Part shown: positions 6,901 to 13,655 of the stretch, piece by piece | Layout: every line of letters starts with the position of its first letter | Position numbering within the stretch: position 1 is the first letter of the stretch | Assembly (NCBI GenBank): GCA_028277515.1 | Contig: JANQGC010000254.1 | Location: 1-30,335 of the forward strand | DNA: 30,335 bases | Origin: Anaerolineae bacterium | GTDB taxonomy: Bacteria; Chloroflexota; Anaerolineae; Promineifilales; Promineifilaceae | Direction of reading: 5' to 3' | Program-made: the position numbers and the translations under genes | Notes under the pieces: model-generated | The model's input: only the letters and a program-made list of their open reading frames with translations | Databases searched by the model: none | Told to the model about the DNA's origin: nothing

Positions 6901-7377
6901 ATGAAACGTTTGATTCTTTTATTGCCTGCCTTATTACTGCTGCTGGCGGCCTGTACGGCCGAAACAGGGCAGCAACCGGCGGCGACAGAAAGTGATGGAC
7001 CTGAAATCGTCGTATACCAGACGCCCACTTGAGGCTGCTGCGGCGATTGGATTGAATATATGCGTGGGCACGGCTACAGCGTTGATGTGCAAGACACGAA
7101 CAACCTGGCCAAGATCAAAGAAGACTTCAACGTTCCCGCACAGCTTCAATCCTGCCATACAGCCATCGTGGATGGCTATATTATTGAAGGACACGTTCCT
7201 GTAGAAGATGTGGAACGGTTATTGGAAGAACGGCCGGATATCGCCGGCTTAGGTGTGCCGGGCATGCCCCTCGGTTCGCCGGGGATGGAGGTTGATGGCG
7301 CGGCCGACCAGCCGTATGATGTGCTGGCATTTGACCGTGAAGGAAACACGGAAGTGTATGCCAGTTACCGGCCGTAG
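6901..7377 (+). CDS. DUF411 / CopG-like copper-binding lipoprotein with Sec in the CGCC motif (selenoprotein)
   Basis: 158 residues when the TGA at 7030-7032 is read as selenocysteine. The ATG at 6901 is preferred over 6883 because AAGGA lies 8 bases upstream. Signal peptide and lipobox LAAC (Cys18), then EIVVYQTPT-U-GCCGDWIEYM: the family motif PxCGCCxxW with its first Cys replaced by Sec44. The rest is a complete DUF411 domain: YSVDVQDTNNLAKIKEDFNVP, SCHTAIVDGYIIEGHVP, and GLGVPGMPLGSPGMEVDG. DUF411 includes CopG, a periplasmic copper-resistance protein that binds copper through these Cys, His and Met residues and is thought to be redox-active. A lipid-anchored Sec version beside a CopB ATPase fits extracytoplasmic copper detoxification. 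No Cys-encoding paralogue is visible in the window. Confidence 0.88.
7033..7074 (+). promoter_or_regulatory. Candidate SECIS hairpin of the DUF411 selenoprotein
   Basis: Directly after the UGA, GCUG (7034-7037) can pair with CGGC (7071-7074), UGC (7039-7041) with GCA (7068-7070, register approximate), and AUU (7046-7048) with AAU (7055-7057), around an apical loop GGAUUG. The loop starts 16 bases after the UGA and begins with G, as in the known bacterial SECIS rule. The upper stem is only three A-U pairs, so the fold is less convincing than that of the thioredoxin gene and needs a folding calculation. Confidence 0.4.
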
Positions 7378-7386
7378 GCTCTAACC

Positions 7387-7441
7387 GTAACCGCGAAATC
7401 CATTTCGCGCATAGAGGGCGAAAATTGGAATTTTCGGTTAC
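7387..7441. repeat. GTAACC...GGTTAC two-hairpin repeat, copy 1
   Basis: GTAACCGCGAAATCCATTTCGCG followed by GCGAAAATTGGAATTTTCGGTTAC, with the first string split here as GTAACCGCGAAAT / CCATTTCGCG. Each half forms a hairpin and the ends GTAACCG/CGGTTAC are themselves complementary. It lies between the convergent DUF411 gene and histidine kinase gene. Five more copies occur in this window. Confidence 0.85.
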
Positions 7442-7448
7442 GATAATA

Positions 7449-7512
7449 TGTAATAATAATTAATTGTTGAATACTTCGGCAAGGTCAGTACAAGTTTGTT
7501 GAATGGTTAACC
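7449..7512. repeat. AT-rich TTAATTGTTGAA / CTTCGGCAAGGTCAG repeat, copy 1
   Basis: Runs of TAATTAATTGTTGAA with an embedded CTTCGGCAAGGTCAGTACAA and GTTTGTTGAATGGTTAA. Related strings occur at 13552-13632, 17809-17880 and 27955-27994. It overlaps the last codons of the histidine kinase gene, so that protein's final residues are repeat-encoded. Confidence 0.65.
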
Positions 7513-8870
7513 TGAGATAAGGCAATGGTGAAGGTGCTGCCCTGGCCAGTGGTGGAGGCGGCGCTGAGGGTGCCGCCGTGGGCTTCAACGATGGATTTGG
7601 CGATGGCCAGGCCCAGGCCGGAAGCGCCGTTTTGCTGGCGGGAGCGGTCACTGCGGTAGAAGCGGTTGAAGATGTGCGGCAGATCCTCCGAGGCGATGCC
7701 CTGTCCACTATCCTGCACGCTGAGGAAGGTGTAGCCATCCTGAAATTTGGCTATTAATTGAACGTCTCCCCCCTCCGGCGTGTGACGAATGGCGTTGGCG
7801 ACCAGGTTGCCCAACACTTGAGCCATGCGGTCCGGGTCGATTGCAATGTTCGCTAAATCAGAAGCGGCTTGCACCCCGATTTGGATCTCTTTTTTCTGCG
7901 CTGCGACACGGTGCGCAGCGGCCATCTTGTTGAGCAGTTCCTCCGGATCGACTTCCTGCAAGGTCAGGTGTAGTTCGCCGGCATCGGCCAGGGAAAGCAG
8001 GCGCAGATCCTCGATCAGCCGGTTGAGATGCTGCGCTTCGTTGTACATCACACCGTACATTTCCGGTGAGCCTTGCAGCTTGCCTTCGCTGAGCGCCTCC
8101 GTGTAGCCGAGGATGACGCTTAAGGGGGTGCGCAGATCGTGAGCCACATCGGCCGTCATCTGGCGGCGAGCCTGGTTGGCGCGGGCCAGATCGCTGCTCA
8201 TGGTATTGAAGGATTGGGCCAGTTCACCCAACTCGTCATTGGTATGCACTTCGACCTGGGTGCCCAGTTCGCCGCCAGCCAGCCGTTTGGTGGCCCCGGT
8301 CAGCTCACGCACGGGGCGGGAAATGGTGCGGGCCAGGAAAACACCCACGATCACGGCGATGACTATCGCTCCTAATCCACCCAAGAGCAGGGCGCGGCGC
8401 ATGCGCTCCAAAAAGTCCAGTTCCGGACCGGGCAGGCTGCCGGCCTGGATAGGCGCCTCCTCGAAGAGCACATAGCCCACCGTTTGATTTTCAACCGTCA
8501 GGGGGACGGCCTTTTCCATATCGGCATCGGACAGTTCAACACCAAGTAATTCTTCGCTGGGGGCAATGACCAGGTTTCTGTCCTTATCGATCAGGGCGAA
8601 CAAGGCCGGCTGGGGGGGTCCCCCTTGACGGCCGCCGCCCCGGCGGCGGATGAAGGTTCCTGGGGGCGGCCATACCCCGGTCAGACTTTGAAAACTGCCT
8701 TCCAGTTCATAATAGTCGAGCAGGCGATCGACGATGTCCTGCTGGTAGCTGCGCAGGACAAAGCGGTCGAATTCACGCTCCGTCTGGCGGGCCAGGAAAA
8801 CGGTGACCAGGCCGGCGCCGATCAGAGCGACGATGAGAAAGGCCAGGGTAAGTTTAAGGGTCAGGCGCAT
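7485..8870 (-). CDS. Membrane sensor histidine kinase (BaeS/PhoR-like)
   Basis: 461 residues from the ATG at 8870; the open frame continues upstream but only as a shadow of the regulator gene. Transmembrane helix at 7-27, an extracytoplasmic sensor region of about 130 residues with a Gly/Arg/Pro-rich loop, transmembrane helix at about 160-180, HAMP domain (about 181-233), HisKA box [10 protein letters not shown] with phospho-accepting His244, and HATPase with N-box [16 protein letters not shown] and [16 protein letters not shown]. It lies four bases after the OmpR-type regulator and lacks its own ribosome site, so it is coupled to it. The last dozen residues ([10 protein letters not shown]) are encoded by the AT-rich repeat. 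The signal sensed is unknown; the adjacent secreted His-rich protein may be part of the same response. Confidence 0.95.
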   Translation of the reverse strand: MRLTLKLTLAFLIVALIGAGLVTVFLARQTEREFDRFVLRSYQQDIVDRLLDYYELEGSFQSLTGVWPPPGTFIRRRGGGRQGGPPQPALFALIDKDRNLVIAPSEELLGVELSDADMEKAVPLTVENQTVGYVLFEEAPIQAGSLPGPELDFLERMRRALLLGGLGAIVIAVIVGVFLARTISRPVRELTGATKRLAGGELGTQVEVHTNDELGELAQSFNTMSSDLARANQARRQMTADVAHDLRTPLSVILGYTEALSEGKLQGSPEMYGVMYNEAQHLNRLIEDLRLLSLADAGELHLTLQEVDPEELLNKMAAAHRVAAQKKEIQIGVQAASDLANIAIDPDRMAQVLGNLVANAIRHTPEGGDVQLIAKFQDGYTFLSVQDSGQGIASEDLPHIFNRFYRSDRSRQQNGASGLGLAIAKSIVEAHGGTLSAASTTGQGSTFTIALSQVNHSTNLY

Positions 8871-8874
8871 GAGT

Positions 8875-9561
8875 TTAGAGATCGATGTTGAAACGATAGC
8901 CGACGCCGTAAACGGTTTCCACATAGTGGGGGTTGCGCGTGTTGGGTTCGATCTTGGAACGCAAATTGCGGATATGTACGTCGATGGTGCGCTCATAGCC
9001 TTCGTAGGCGTTACCCTGCAAGAGATCGAGCAAATCCAGACGGCTGAAGGCGCGGCCGGGTGCGGCCATGAGCGCGGCCAACAGGTCAAATTCAGAGGGG
9101 GTCAGATCGATGTATTCTCCATTTACCTTCACCAGGCGGCCGTTGCGGTCCAGGGTGATGTCGCCGGCGCGCAGCAGCTCGGCCTGCGGCGGCGTCTTAC
9201 CGGCGCGGCGCAGGACGGCGCGAACGCGCGCGGTCAGCTCGCGCATGCCGAAGGGTTTGGTGACGTAATCGTCGGCGCCCAGTTCCAAACCCAGAACTTT
9301 GTCGCTTTCTTCTACTTTGGCAGTGAGGATGATGATCGGGGTGTCCGCTTCCCGGCCATAGACGCGCATGAATTCATAACCGCCCATTTCGGGCATCATC
9401 AGGTCAAGCAAAATCAGATCCGGTTTTTCATCACGGGCCAGGAAGAGCGCCTGGCGGCCGTCGGCGGCCGTAATCACGCGGAATCCTTCCTGGGACAGGT
9501 AGCTTTTGACGAGGGTGCGTAAACTTTCAGTATCATCAACAACGAGAATTGTTTTGGCCAT
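8875..9561 (-). CDS. OmpR/PhoB-family response regulator
   Basis: 228 residues; ATG at 9561 with AGGAGA five bases upstream. Receiver domain with acidic pocket Asp9/Asp10, phospho-acceptor Asp53 ([13 protein letters not shown]), and Lys102 in DDYVTKPFG. The C-terminal winged helix (about 130-228) carries [17 protein letters not shown] and [20 protein letters not shown], the trans-activation loop and recognition helix of this family. It is co-transcribed with the kinase that follows. A direct repeat of about 11-12 bp abutting a -10-like box lies at 9628-9659 upstream, and the same arrangement precedes the secreted-protein gene, so the regulator probably controls itself and that gene. Confidence 0.96.
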   Translation of the reverse strand: MAKTILVVDDTESLRTLVKSYLSQEGFRVITAADGRQALFLARDEKPDLILLDLMMPEMGGYEFMRVYGREADTPIIILTAKVEESDKVLGLELGADDYVTKPFGMRELTARVRAVLRRAGKTPPQAELLRAGDITLDRNGRLVKVNGEYIDLTPSEFDLLAALMAAPGRAFSRLDLLDLLQGNAYEGYERTIDVHIRNLRSKIEPNTRNPHYVETVYGVGYRFNIDL

Positions 9562-9573
9562 AAGTTCTCCTAA

Positions 9574-9602
9574 ATTGGACCAATCTTGCAGATTGGTCCA
9601 AT
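9574..9602. repeat. ATTGGACCAATCT hairpin repeat, copy 1
   Basis: A perfect 13-bp stem (ATTGGACCAATCT / AGATTGGTCCAAT) with TGC loop, in the predicted 5' leader of the OmpR-type regulator. Relatives occur at 10516-10542 and 29942-29964. Confidence 0.8.
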
Positions 9603-9627
9603 CTAATTGTAACGCATGTATATGAAG

Positions 9628-9659
9628 AGAATAGGTAGGAATTGTTTAGAAAATGTTAA
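9628..9659 (-). promoter_or_regulatory. Predicted promoter with direct-repeat operator of the OmpR-type regulator
   Basis: In minus sense: TTAACATTTTC, TAAACAATTCCT, a 3-base gap, then TATTCT as the -10 box. Two head-to-tail repeats with about 11-bp period replacing a -35 box is the usual layout for activation by OmpR/PhoB regulators. The element at 10555-10586 has identical spacing. Confidence 0.55.
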
Positions 9660-9715
9660 GAGGGGGAAATATCACCTCAGAGGTCTTGAGTGAACTTAAA
9701 AATAAATGGGTAAAC

Positions 9716-9769
9716 GTAACCGAGGATTCATATCCTCGCCAGGGGCGCGAAATTGGATTTCACGGTTAC
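9716..9769. repeat. GTAACC...GGTTAC two-hairpin repeat, copy 2
   Basis: GTAACCGAGGATTCATATCC followed by TCG, then GCGCGAAATTGGATTTCACG and GTTAC. The halves are exchanged relative to copy 3 at 11458, so copies exist in both orientations. It lies just past the 3' end of the secreted His-tailed protein gene. Confidence 0.85.
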
Positions 9770-9799
9770 AAAATTTATGAAGCCCTCTGAGGGATGGTG

Positions 9800-10366
9800 C
9801 TAATGATGAAAACGGCCGTGTGGGCCACGACGATGGCCATCACGGTGGAAGAAACGAAAGCCATCGCCCAGATGTTCGCGCACCATTTCGGCCTGCTCCT
9901 CCGTGATCAGCATTTCATCAACCGCCTCTTGTATAGCTTCATCAAAAGCATCCTGCAAGCCTTCACGCAGTTCGGCGGGGGTGATCTCACCTTTCAGATC
10001 GCGCAATGTACCTTCATCAATAGCATCTTCAAGTTCTTCAACGCTGACACCCAGGGCCGAGGCCAGCATCTCCTGGCGGTCGAGCGCATCCTTAAGATAA
10101 ATCATGGCCAGCATCAGGTTACCCCGGTCGGTGCTAATGGCGCCATCCTCCACAGCTTCGGTGATGCGCGCGATTTCGGCCGCCTGCTGCGCATCTTCCA
10201 GTTCTTCGACGGTGATGCCCAGCGCATCGGCCAGGCGCTCTTTTTGCGCTTCACGTGGGGTCAAGGGATCGGCCGCTTCATCATCCTGGGCCAGGACAGC
10301 GCCTGCGCCAAAAGCGATGATGAGTAAAGCGACAATGCTGATCCATAATGTTTTATTGTTTTTCAT
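9800..10366 (-). CDS. Secreted protein with duplicated helical repeat and His-rich tail
   Basis: 188 residues from ATG at 10366, chosen for the GGAGG ribosome site seven bases upstream. Residues 1-25 are a signal peptide (LLIIAFGAGAVLAQ). The mature protein is acidic and helical with an internal duplication: LADALGITVEELEDAQQAAE and LASALGVSVEELEDAIDEGT, followed by TPAELREGLQDAFDEAIQEA. The tail FRFFHRDGHRRGPHGRFHH contains six histidines and may bind a metal. I do not recognise a named family, though LADALGxTxEEL repeats are frequent in secreted proteins of Chloroflexota and Actinobacteria. It appears to share its upstream operator with the adjacent two-component system, so a role in envelope or metal stress, loosely like CpxP/Spy, is possible but inferred. 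Confidence 0.85.
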   Translation of the reverse strand: MKNNKTLWISIVALLIIAFGAGAVLAQDDEAADPLTPREAQKERLADALGITVEELEDAQQAAEIARITEAVEDGAISTDRGNLMLAMIYLKDALDRQEMLASALGVSVEELEDAIDEGTLRDLKGEITPAELREGLQDAFDEAIQEAVDEMLITEEQAEMVREHLGDGFRFFHRDGHRRGPHGRFHH

Positions 10367-10394
10367 GATTTTTCCTCCATCTTCGCACACCATT

Positions 10395-10470
10395 GCAAAC
10401 AGGGATGTTTACGCACTTGTAGAACAACCTTTCCAGGTTGTTGAGCCGCAAGCTGGAAAGCTCACGCTAC
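10395..10470. repeat. Composite repeat: GCAAACAGG module plus TGTAGAACAACC module, copy 2
   Basis: GCAAACAGGGATGTTTACG (10395-10413) followed by the TGTAGAACAACCTTTCCAGG module ending in CACGCTAC (10418-10470). Both modules also occur in the cluster at 2962-3096 but in a different order, so they behave as independent mobile or recombining units. The cluster lies in the leader of the secreted-protein gene. Confidence 0.8.
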
Positions 10471-10515
10471 GGTTTCAATTGTAAATCTAATTGTCAAGTG
10501 TTTCTACTCTTTAGA

Positions 10516-10542
10516 ATGGTCCAATCTGACAGATTGGACCAT
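10516..10542. repeat. ATGGTCCAATCT hairpin repeat, copy 2
   Basis: A perfect 12-bp stem with GAC loop. It lies between the predicted promoter (10555-10586) and the start of the secreted-protein gene, the same relative place as copy 1 in the regulator's leader. Confidence 0.8.
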
Positions 10543-10554
10543 CCTGTTTGCTCC

Positions 10555-10586
10555 ATTATAAGCGAAAAATGTTCAGAAAATGTTAA
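10555..10586 (-). promoter_or_regulatory. Predicted promoter with direct-repeat operator of the secreted His-tailed protein
   Basis: In minus sense: TTAACATTTTC, TGAACATTTTTC, GCT, then a consensus -10 box TATAAT. Repeat sequence and spacing match 9628-9659 exactly in register. Transcription would begin near 10547, giving a leader of about 180 bases that contains two repeat elements. Confidence 0.65.
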
Positions 10587-10926
10587 AAAGAGCGAGAAAT
10601 CCGGGGTGATTCGGCCGTTTGTGAGGTAAAAACGACTAAATATCACTTCTTTTGTGGGAAATGACACCCCTAAAAATTGAAGGTGGGTGTTGTGAATCTT
10701 AGGTGAAATCGAGCGATCATATTGGAATGGCAACTGCATTGAAACGGATCGCCACATAACTCGTAATAGACAAGTAGGCCGATTTGTTAAATCGGCCGGC
10801 ATTCTTAAGGTTCGCATAAGGTAAAGACAAGTCATCATTAAAGATAACTCCCCGCTAATCCTCTATGATAAGAGCATCTTATTTCGCCGTGCATGGACGG
10901 CAATTATTAATGGAGATGGTCTTATA
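10587..10926. other. Gene-free stretch between divergent transcription units
   Basis: No credible coding frame. It contains a 9-bp hairpin GGCCGATTT-GTT-AAATCGGCC at 10777-10797 without a T-run, a loose ACACCC...GGGTGT inverted repeat near 10650-10680, and TATGAT at 10864-10869, which could be a -10 box for the following plus-strand gene but has no clear -35 partner. Confidence 0.5.
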
Positions 10927-11403
10927 ATGAAAAAAGTTTTTATACTCGTTGTTATTGCATTTATTGGCGCTTTTGCCGTGATGGCCGTGCCTGAAGCACA
11001 GGCTGCTCCGGAAGCAGCCGCTGCAAGCGGTCCATATGACGGTACTTTTAACGGAACCGTCTATGCCCCGGACGGTAGCAAAGCGGCGATGTCCTTGAAT
11101 TTGACACATGAGGGCAGAGATGTAGAAGGTACCGTATTTTTAGGAGATGGTTTGCACATTGATGCCGGTGTATGTGGATCGGTTGATGTCCCGGCCAGCA
11201 CGGTTTATGCCAACGGCCGTTCATCGGCAACCAATCCCCGGGCGCTGACGGCCACTTCTTCGTTTGACGTGAGTGGTATTGCTGTCACCGTTGACCTGGA
11301 AAGTTACGTGTCCGGCGACAATTTGGACGCCGAGGTAAAAATCGACCTGCCCTGGATTTGTGGCGGCGACCCGGTGTTGACCGGCCAATTACACAGAGCA
11401 TAA
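10927..11403 (+). CDS. Small secreted protein of unknown function
   Basis: 158 residues. Signal peptide MKKVFILVVIAFIGAFAVMA with cleavage probably after AQA at about residue 26. The mature part is predicted beta-rich: GPYDGTFNGTVYAPDGSKAA, then LNLTHEGRDVEGTVFLGDGL, ending DAEVKIDLPWICGGDPVLTG. This pattern of alternating strands with two cysteines (in VCGSV and ICGG) suggests a small lipocalin-like or beta-barrel fold with one disulfide. No named family recognised. GGAG is 11 bases before the ATG, a rather long spacing. It stands alone, separated from the downstream moxR operon by a nested repeat. Confidence 0.8.
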   Translation: MKKVFILVVIAFIGAFAVMAVPEAQAAPEAAAASGPYDGTFNGTVYAPDGSKAAMSLNLTHEGRDVEGTVFLGDGLHIDAGVCGSVDVPASTVYANGRSSATNPRALTATSSFDVSGIAVTVDLESYVSGDNLDAEVKIDLPWICGGDPVLTGQLHRA

Positions 11404-11435
11404 ATTATCAAAGAAAAGAGAGATTTAGTGAGATA

Positions 11436-11534
11436 TGCCAGACACTTAATGAATCTTGTAACCGCGAAATGGATTTCGCGCGCCCCCGGCGAGGATATGA
11501 ATCCTCGGTTACTTTCATCCAAAAGTGTCTGGCA
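11436..11534. repeat. Nested element: TGCCAGACACTT inverted repeats around a GTAACC...GGTTAC copy
   Basis: Outer arms TGCCAGACACTT (11436-11447) and AAGTGTCTGGCA (11523-11534) are perfect 12-base inverted repeats. Between them at 11458-11512 lies copy 3 of the GTAACC two-hairpin repeat (GTAACCGCGAAATGG ... TCCTCGGTTAC). One repeat seems to have inserted inside another. It ends just upstream of the moxR start, so it forms part of that operon's leader. Confidence 0.75.
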
Positions 11535-11548
11535 ACCAAAAGGAAATC

Positions 11549-12550
11549 ATGATGGATTCAAGCAATTTTAGTGTACGCGAACTGAATATGCAGGTAAGGC
11601 AGGAAGCGGTCTTCCTGCAAGATTTATTGTCCGAAATCAATAAAGTGATGGTCGGGCAAGAAGCGCTGGTGGAGCGCGTGCTGATCGGTTTGCTGGCCGA
11701 CGGCCATATTTTATTGGAAGGTGTACCCGGCCTGGCCAAAACATTGTTGATCAAAACCGTATCAGAAGCGATCCAGGCTGAATTTTCACGTATTCAGTTC
11801 ACGCCCGATCTGCTGCCGGCCGACCTGATTGGTACGCAGATTTACAACCCACGTACCGGAGAATTTACGGTGCATAAAGGTCCACTTTTCGCCAATTTAA
11901 TTTTGGCCGACGAGATTAACCGCGCCCCGGCCAAGGTGCAGAGCGCCTTGCTGGAAGCGATGCAGGAACGGCAGGTGACTATCGGTGAGGATACGTTCCC
12001 CATGGAAGATTTGTTCCTGGTTATGGCCACCCAGAACCCAATCGAGCAGGAAGGGACTTACCCGCTGCCCGAGGCGCAGGTCGACCGTTTCATGCTCAAG
12101 GTGAAGGTGGATTATCCCTCACGCGCCGAAGAGCGGCTGATCATCGACCGTATGACCGGCGCCACGCTACCCACGGTCAACGCGGTGATCGCGCCCGAAG
12201 ATATTTTGCGCGCGCGGCAGATGGTGCGTCAGATTTATGTGGACGACAAGATAAAGGAGTACGTATTGGACCTGGTCCTGACCACCCGTAACCCGGGAAC
12301 GAACGGCTTGAGTGACTTGAGTAATCTGATTGACTTTGGCGCTTCGCCGCGGGCTAGCATCAACTTGATCGCCTCCGCCCGCGCCCATGCCTTCTTGAAA
12401 GGGCGCGGCTTTGTTACACCGGAAGATATTAAGCAGATCGCGCCTGATGTTTTACGCCACCGTATTATCACCAGCTATGAAGCGGAAGCGGAAAATATCA
12501 CCAGCGACCATATTGTACAGCGGATTTTGAATCATACGCAGGTCCCATAA
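11549..12550 (+). CDS. moxR: MoxR-family AAA+ ATPase
   Basis: 333 residues from ATG at 11549, with AAAGG five bases upstream; an ATG at 11552 is equally possible, and the GTG at 11525 lies inside the repeat. Walker A is GVPGLAKT (about 58-65), Walker B LILADEINR (about 117-125), the lid and sensor-1 region is LVMATQNPIEQEGTYPLPEAQVDRFM, and the C-terminal lid domain includes VTPEDIKQIAPDVLRHRI. MoxR ATPases act as chaperones that activate or assemble partner complexes, typically VWA-domain proteins. Here it is the first gene of a moxR-DUF58-bat operon, which is the usual context. The operon is probably involved in envelope stress tolerance. Confidence 0.97.
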   Translation: MMDSSNFSVRELNMQVRQEAVFLQDLLSEINKVMVGQEALVERVLIGLLADGHILLEGVPGLAKTLLIKTVSEAIQAEFSRIQFTPDLLPADLIGTQIYNPRTGEFTVHKGPLFANLILADEINRAPAKVQSALLEAMQERQVTIGEDTFPMEDLFLVMATQNPIEQEGTYPLPEAQVDRFMLKVKVDYPSRAEERLIIDRMTGATLPTVNAVIAPEDILRARQMVRQIYVDDKIKEYVLDLVLTTRNPGTNGLSDLSNLIDFGASPRASINLIASARAHAFLKGRGFVTPEDIKQIAPDVLRHRIITSYEAEAENITSDHIVQRILNHTQVP

Positions 12551-12554
12551 AACT

Positions 12555-12608
12555 CTAACCGCGAAATCCTTTTCGCGCCGTGAGGCAAAAATTGGAATTT
12601 TCGGTTAC
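12555..12608. repeat. GTAACC...GGTTAC two-hairpin repeat, copy 4
   Basis: CTAACCGCGAAATCCTTTTCGCG, here split as CTAACCGCGAAAT / CCTTTTCGCG, then CAAAAATTGGAATTTTCGG and TTAC. It occupies the whole gap between moxR and the DUF58 gene, so it is transcribed as an intra-operon hairpin. Confidence 0.85.
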
Positions 12609-12621
12609 GAAGAGAAAAATT

Positions 12622-13509
12622 ATGCTTACTTCTGACTTAATGAAAAAAATCCGGCGGATTGAGATTCACACGCGGCGTTTGGTCAATGACAGTTTCGCCG
12701 GCGAGTACCATTCCATCTTCAAGGGCCGGGGCATGGAGTTTGATGAGGTGCGGCCGTACCAGATCGGCGATGAGATTCGCACGATTGATTGGAATGTGAC
12801 GGCGCGCACGGGTGAGCCTTATGTGAAACGGTATGTGGAAGAGCGGGAATTGACGGTCATGCTGGTCGTTGATGCTTCCGCCTCGGAGAATTTTGGTTCA
12901 GTGGACCGCTTTAAGCGCGAGCTGGCGGCCGAATTAACGGCCGTGCTCTCCTTCGCAGCCACGACCAACAACGACAAGGTCGGGCTGTTGATCTTCACCG
13001 ACCAGATCGAGCTGTTCATCCCGCCACGTAAAGGGCGCAAACATGTCCTGCGCCTGATTCGTGAGCTGCTGGCCTTTGAGCCGCAGAGCACGGGCACCAA
13101 TATCAAAATGGCCCTGGATAAAGTGAACCAGATCTTGAAGCGGCGCAGCATCATCTTCCTGGTGTCGGACTTCATGGCCGACCCGGAGCAGTATCGCCGG
13201 GCGCTTTCGGTGACCAACCGCCGCCATGATGTGATCGCCGTGGACTTAAATGATCCCCTGGACACGGAAATTGGAGATGTGGGCTTGATCGCCTTGGAAG
13301 ATCCGGAAACGGGAGCCATTGTTTGGGCAGACACCAGCAGCCGGCGCTGGCAAAACGCCTATCGCCGGCAGATGGACACTTTGGAAACAGACAAAACTCG
13401 CGTCTTTCGCCAGGCTAGCGTGGATCGTATTGATATCCACACGGATGAGGAATACACCACGCCGTTGACACGATTTTTTAAAGAAAGGGCGAAAAGAATC
13501 AGATCCTAA
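12622..13509 (+). CDS. DUF58 (VWA-like) protein
   Basis: 295 residues from ATG at 12622; the longer frame from GTG 12580 would run through the repeat. The DUF58 signature lies at about 25-75: YHSIFKGRGMEFDEVRPYQI, GDEIRTIDWNVTAR, PYVKRYVEERE. A VWA-like fold follows with a MIDAS-type DASAS at about 84-88. No transmembrane segment is visible, as is usual for the cytoplasmic DUF58 proteins paired with MoxR. It is probably a MoxR partner, with metal-dependent protein binding in the assembly of the Bat membrane complex. A near-family alternative is unlikely given the signature and context. Confidence 0.95.
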   Translation: MLTSDLMKKIRRIEIHTRRLVNDSFAGEYHSIFKGRGMEFDEVRPYQIGDEIRTIDWNVTARTGEPYVKRYVEERELTVMLVVDASASENFGSVDRFKRELAAELTAVLSFAATTNNDKVGLLIFTDQIELFIPPRKGRKHVLRLIRELLAFEPQSTGTNIKMALDKVNQILKRRSIIFLVSDFMADPEQYRRALSVTNRRHDVIAVDLNDPLDTEIGDVGLIALEDPETGAIVWADTSSRRWQNAYRRQMDTLETDKTRVFRQASVDRIDIHTDEEYTTPLTRFFKERAKRIRS

Positions 13510-13551
13510 AAATGGAGACCTGGTTATATAGCCGGGTTCAAGGAAGGAAGA

Positions 13552-13632
13552 AAATAATTAATTGATGAATAATTATTTGTTAATTGAGGAGAACAGCCCA
13601 TTAACAATTCACAGTTCAACAATTCACAATTT
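13552..13632. repeat. AT-rich TTAATTG / CAATTCACAGTTCAACAA repeat, copy 2
   Basis: Alternating AATTAATTGATGAATAATTA and CATTAACAATTCACAGTTCA words, related to 7449-7512, 17809-17880 and 27955-27994. It fills most of the gap between the DUF58 gene and the next operon gene. Confidence 0.55.
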
Positions 13633-13655
13633 TCTTAAGGTCTATAGGTCTTAAT

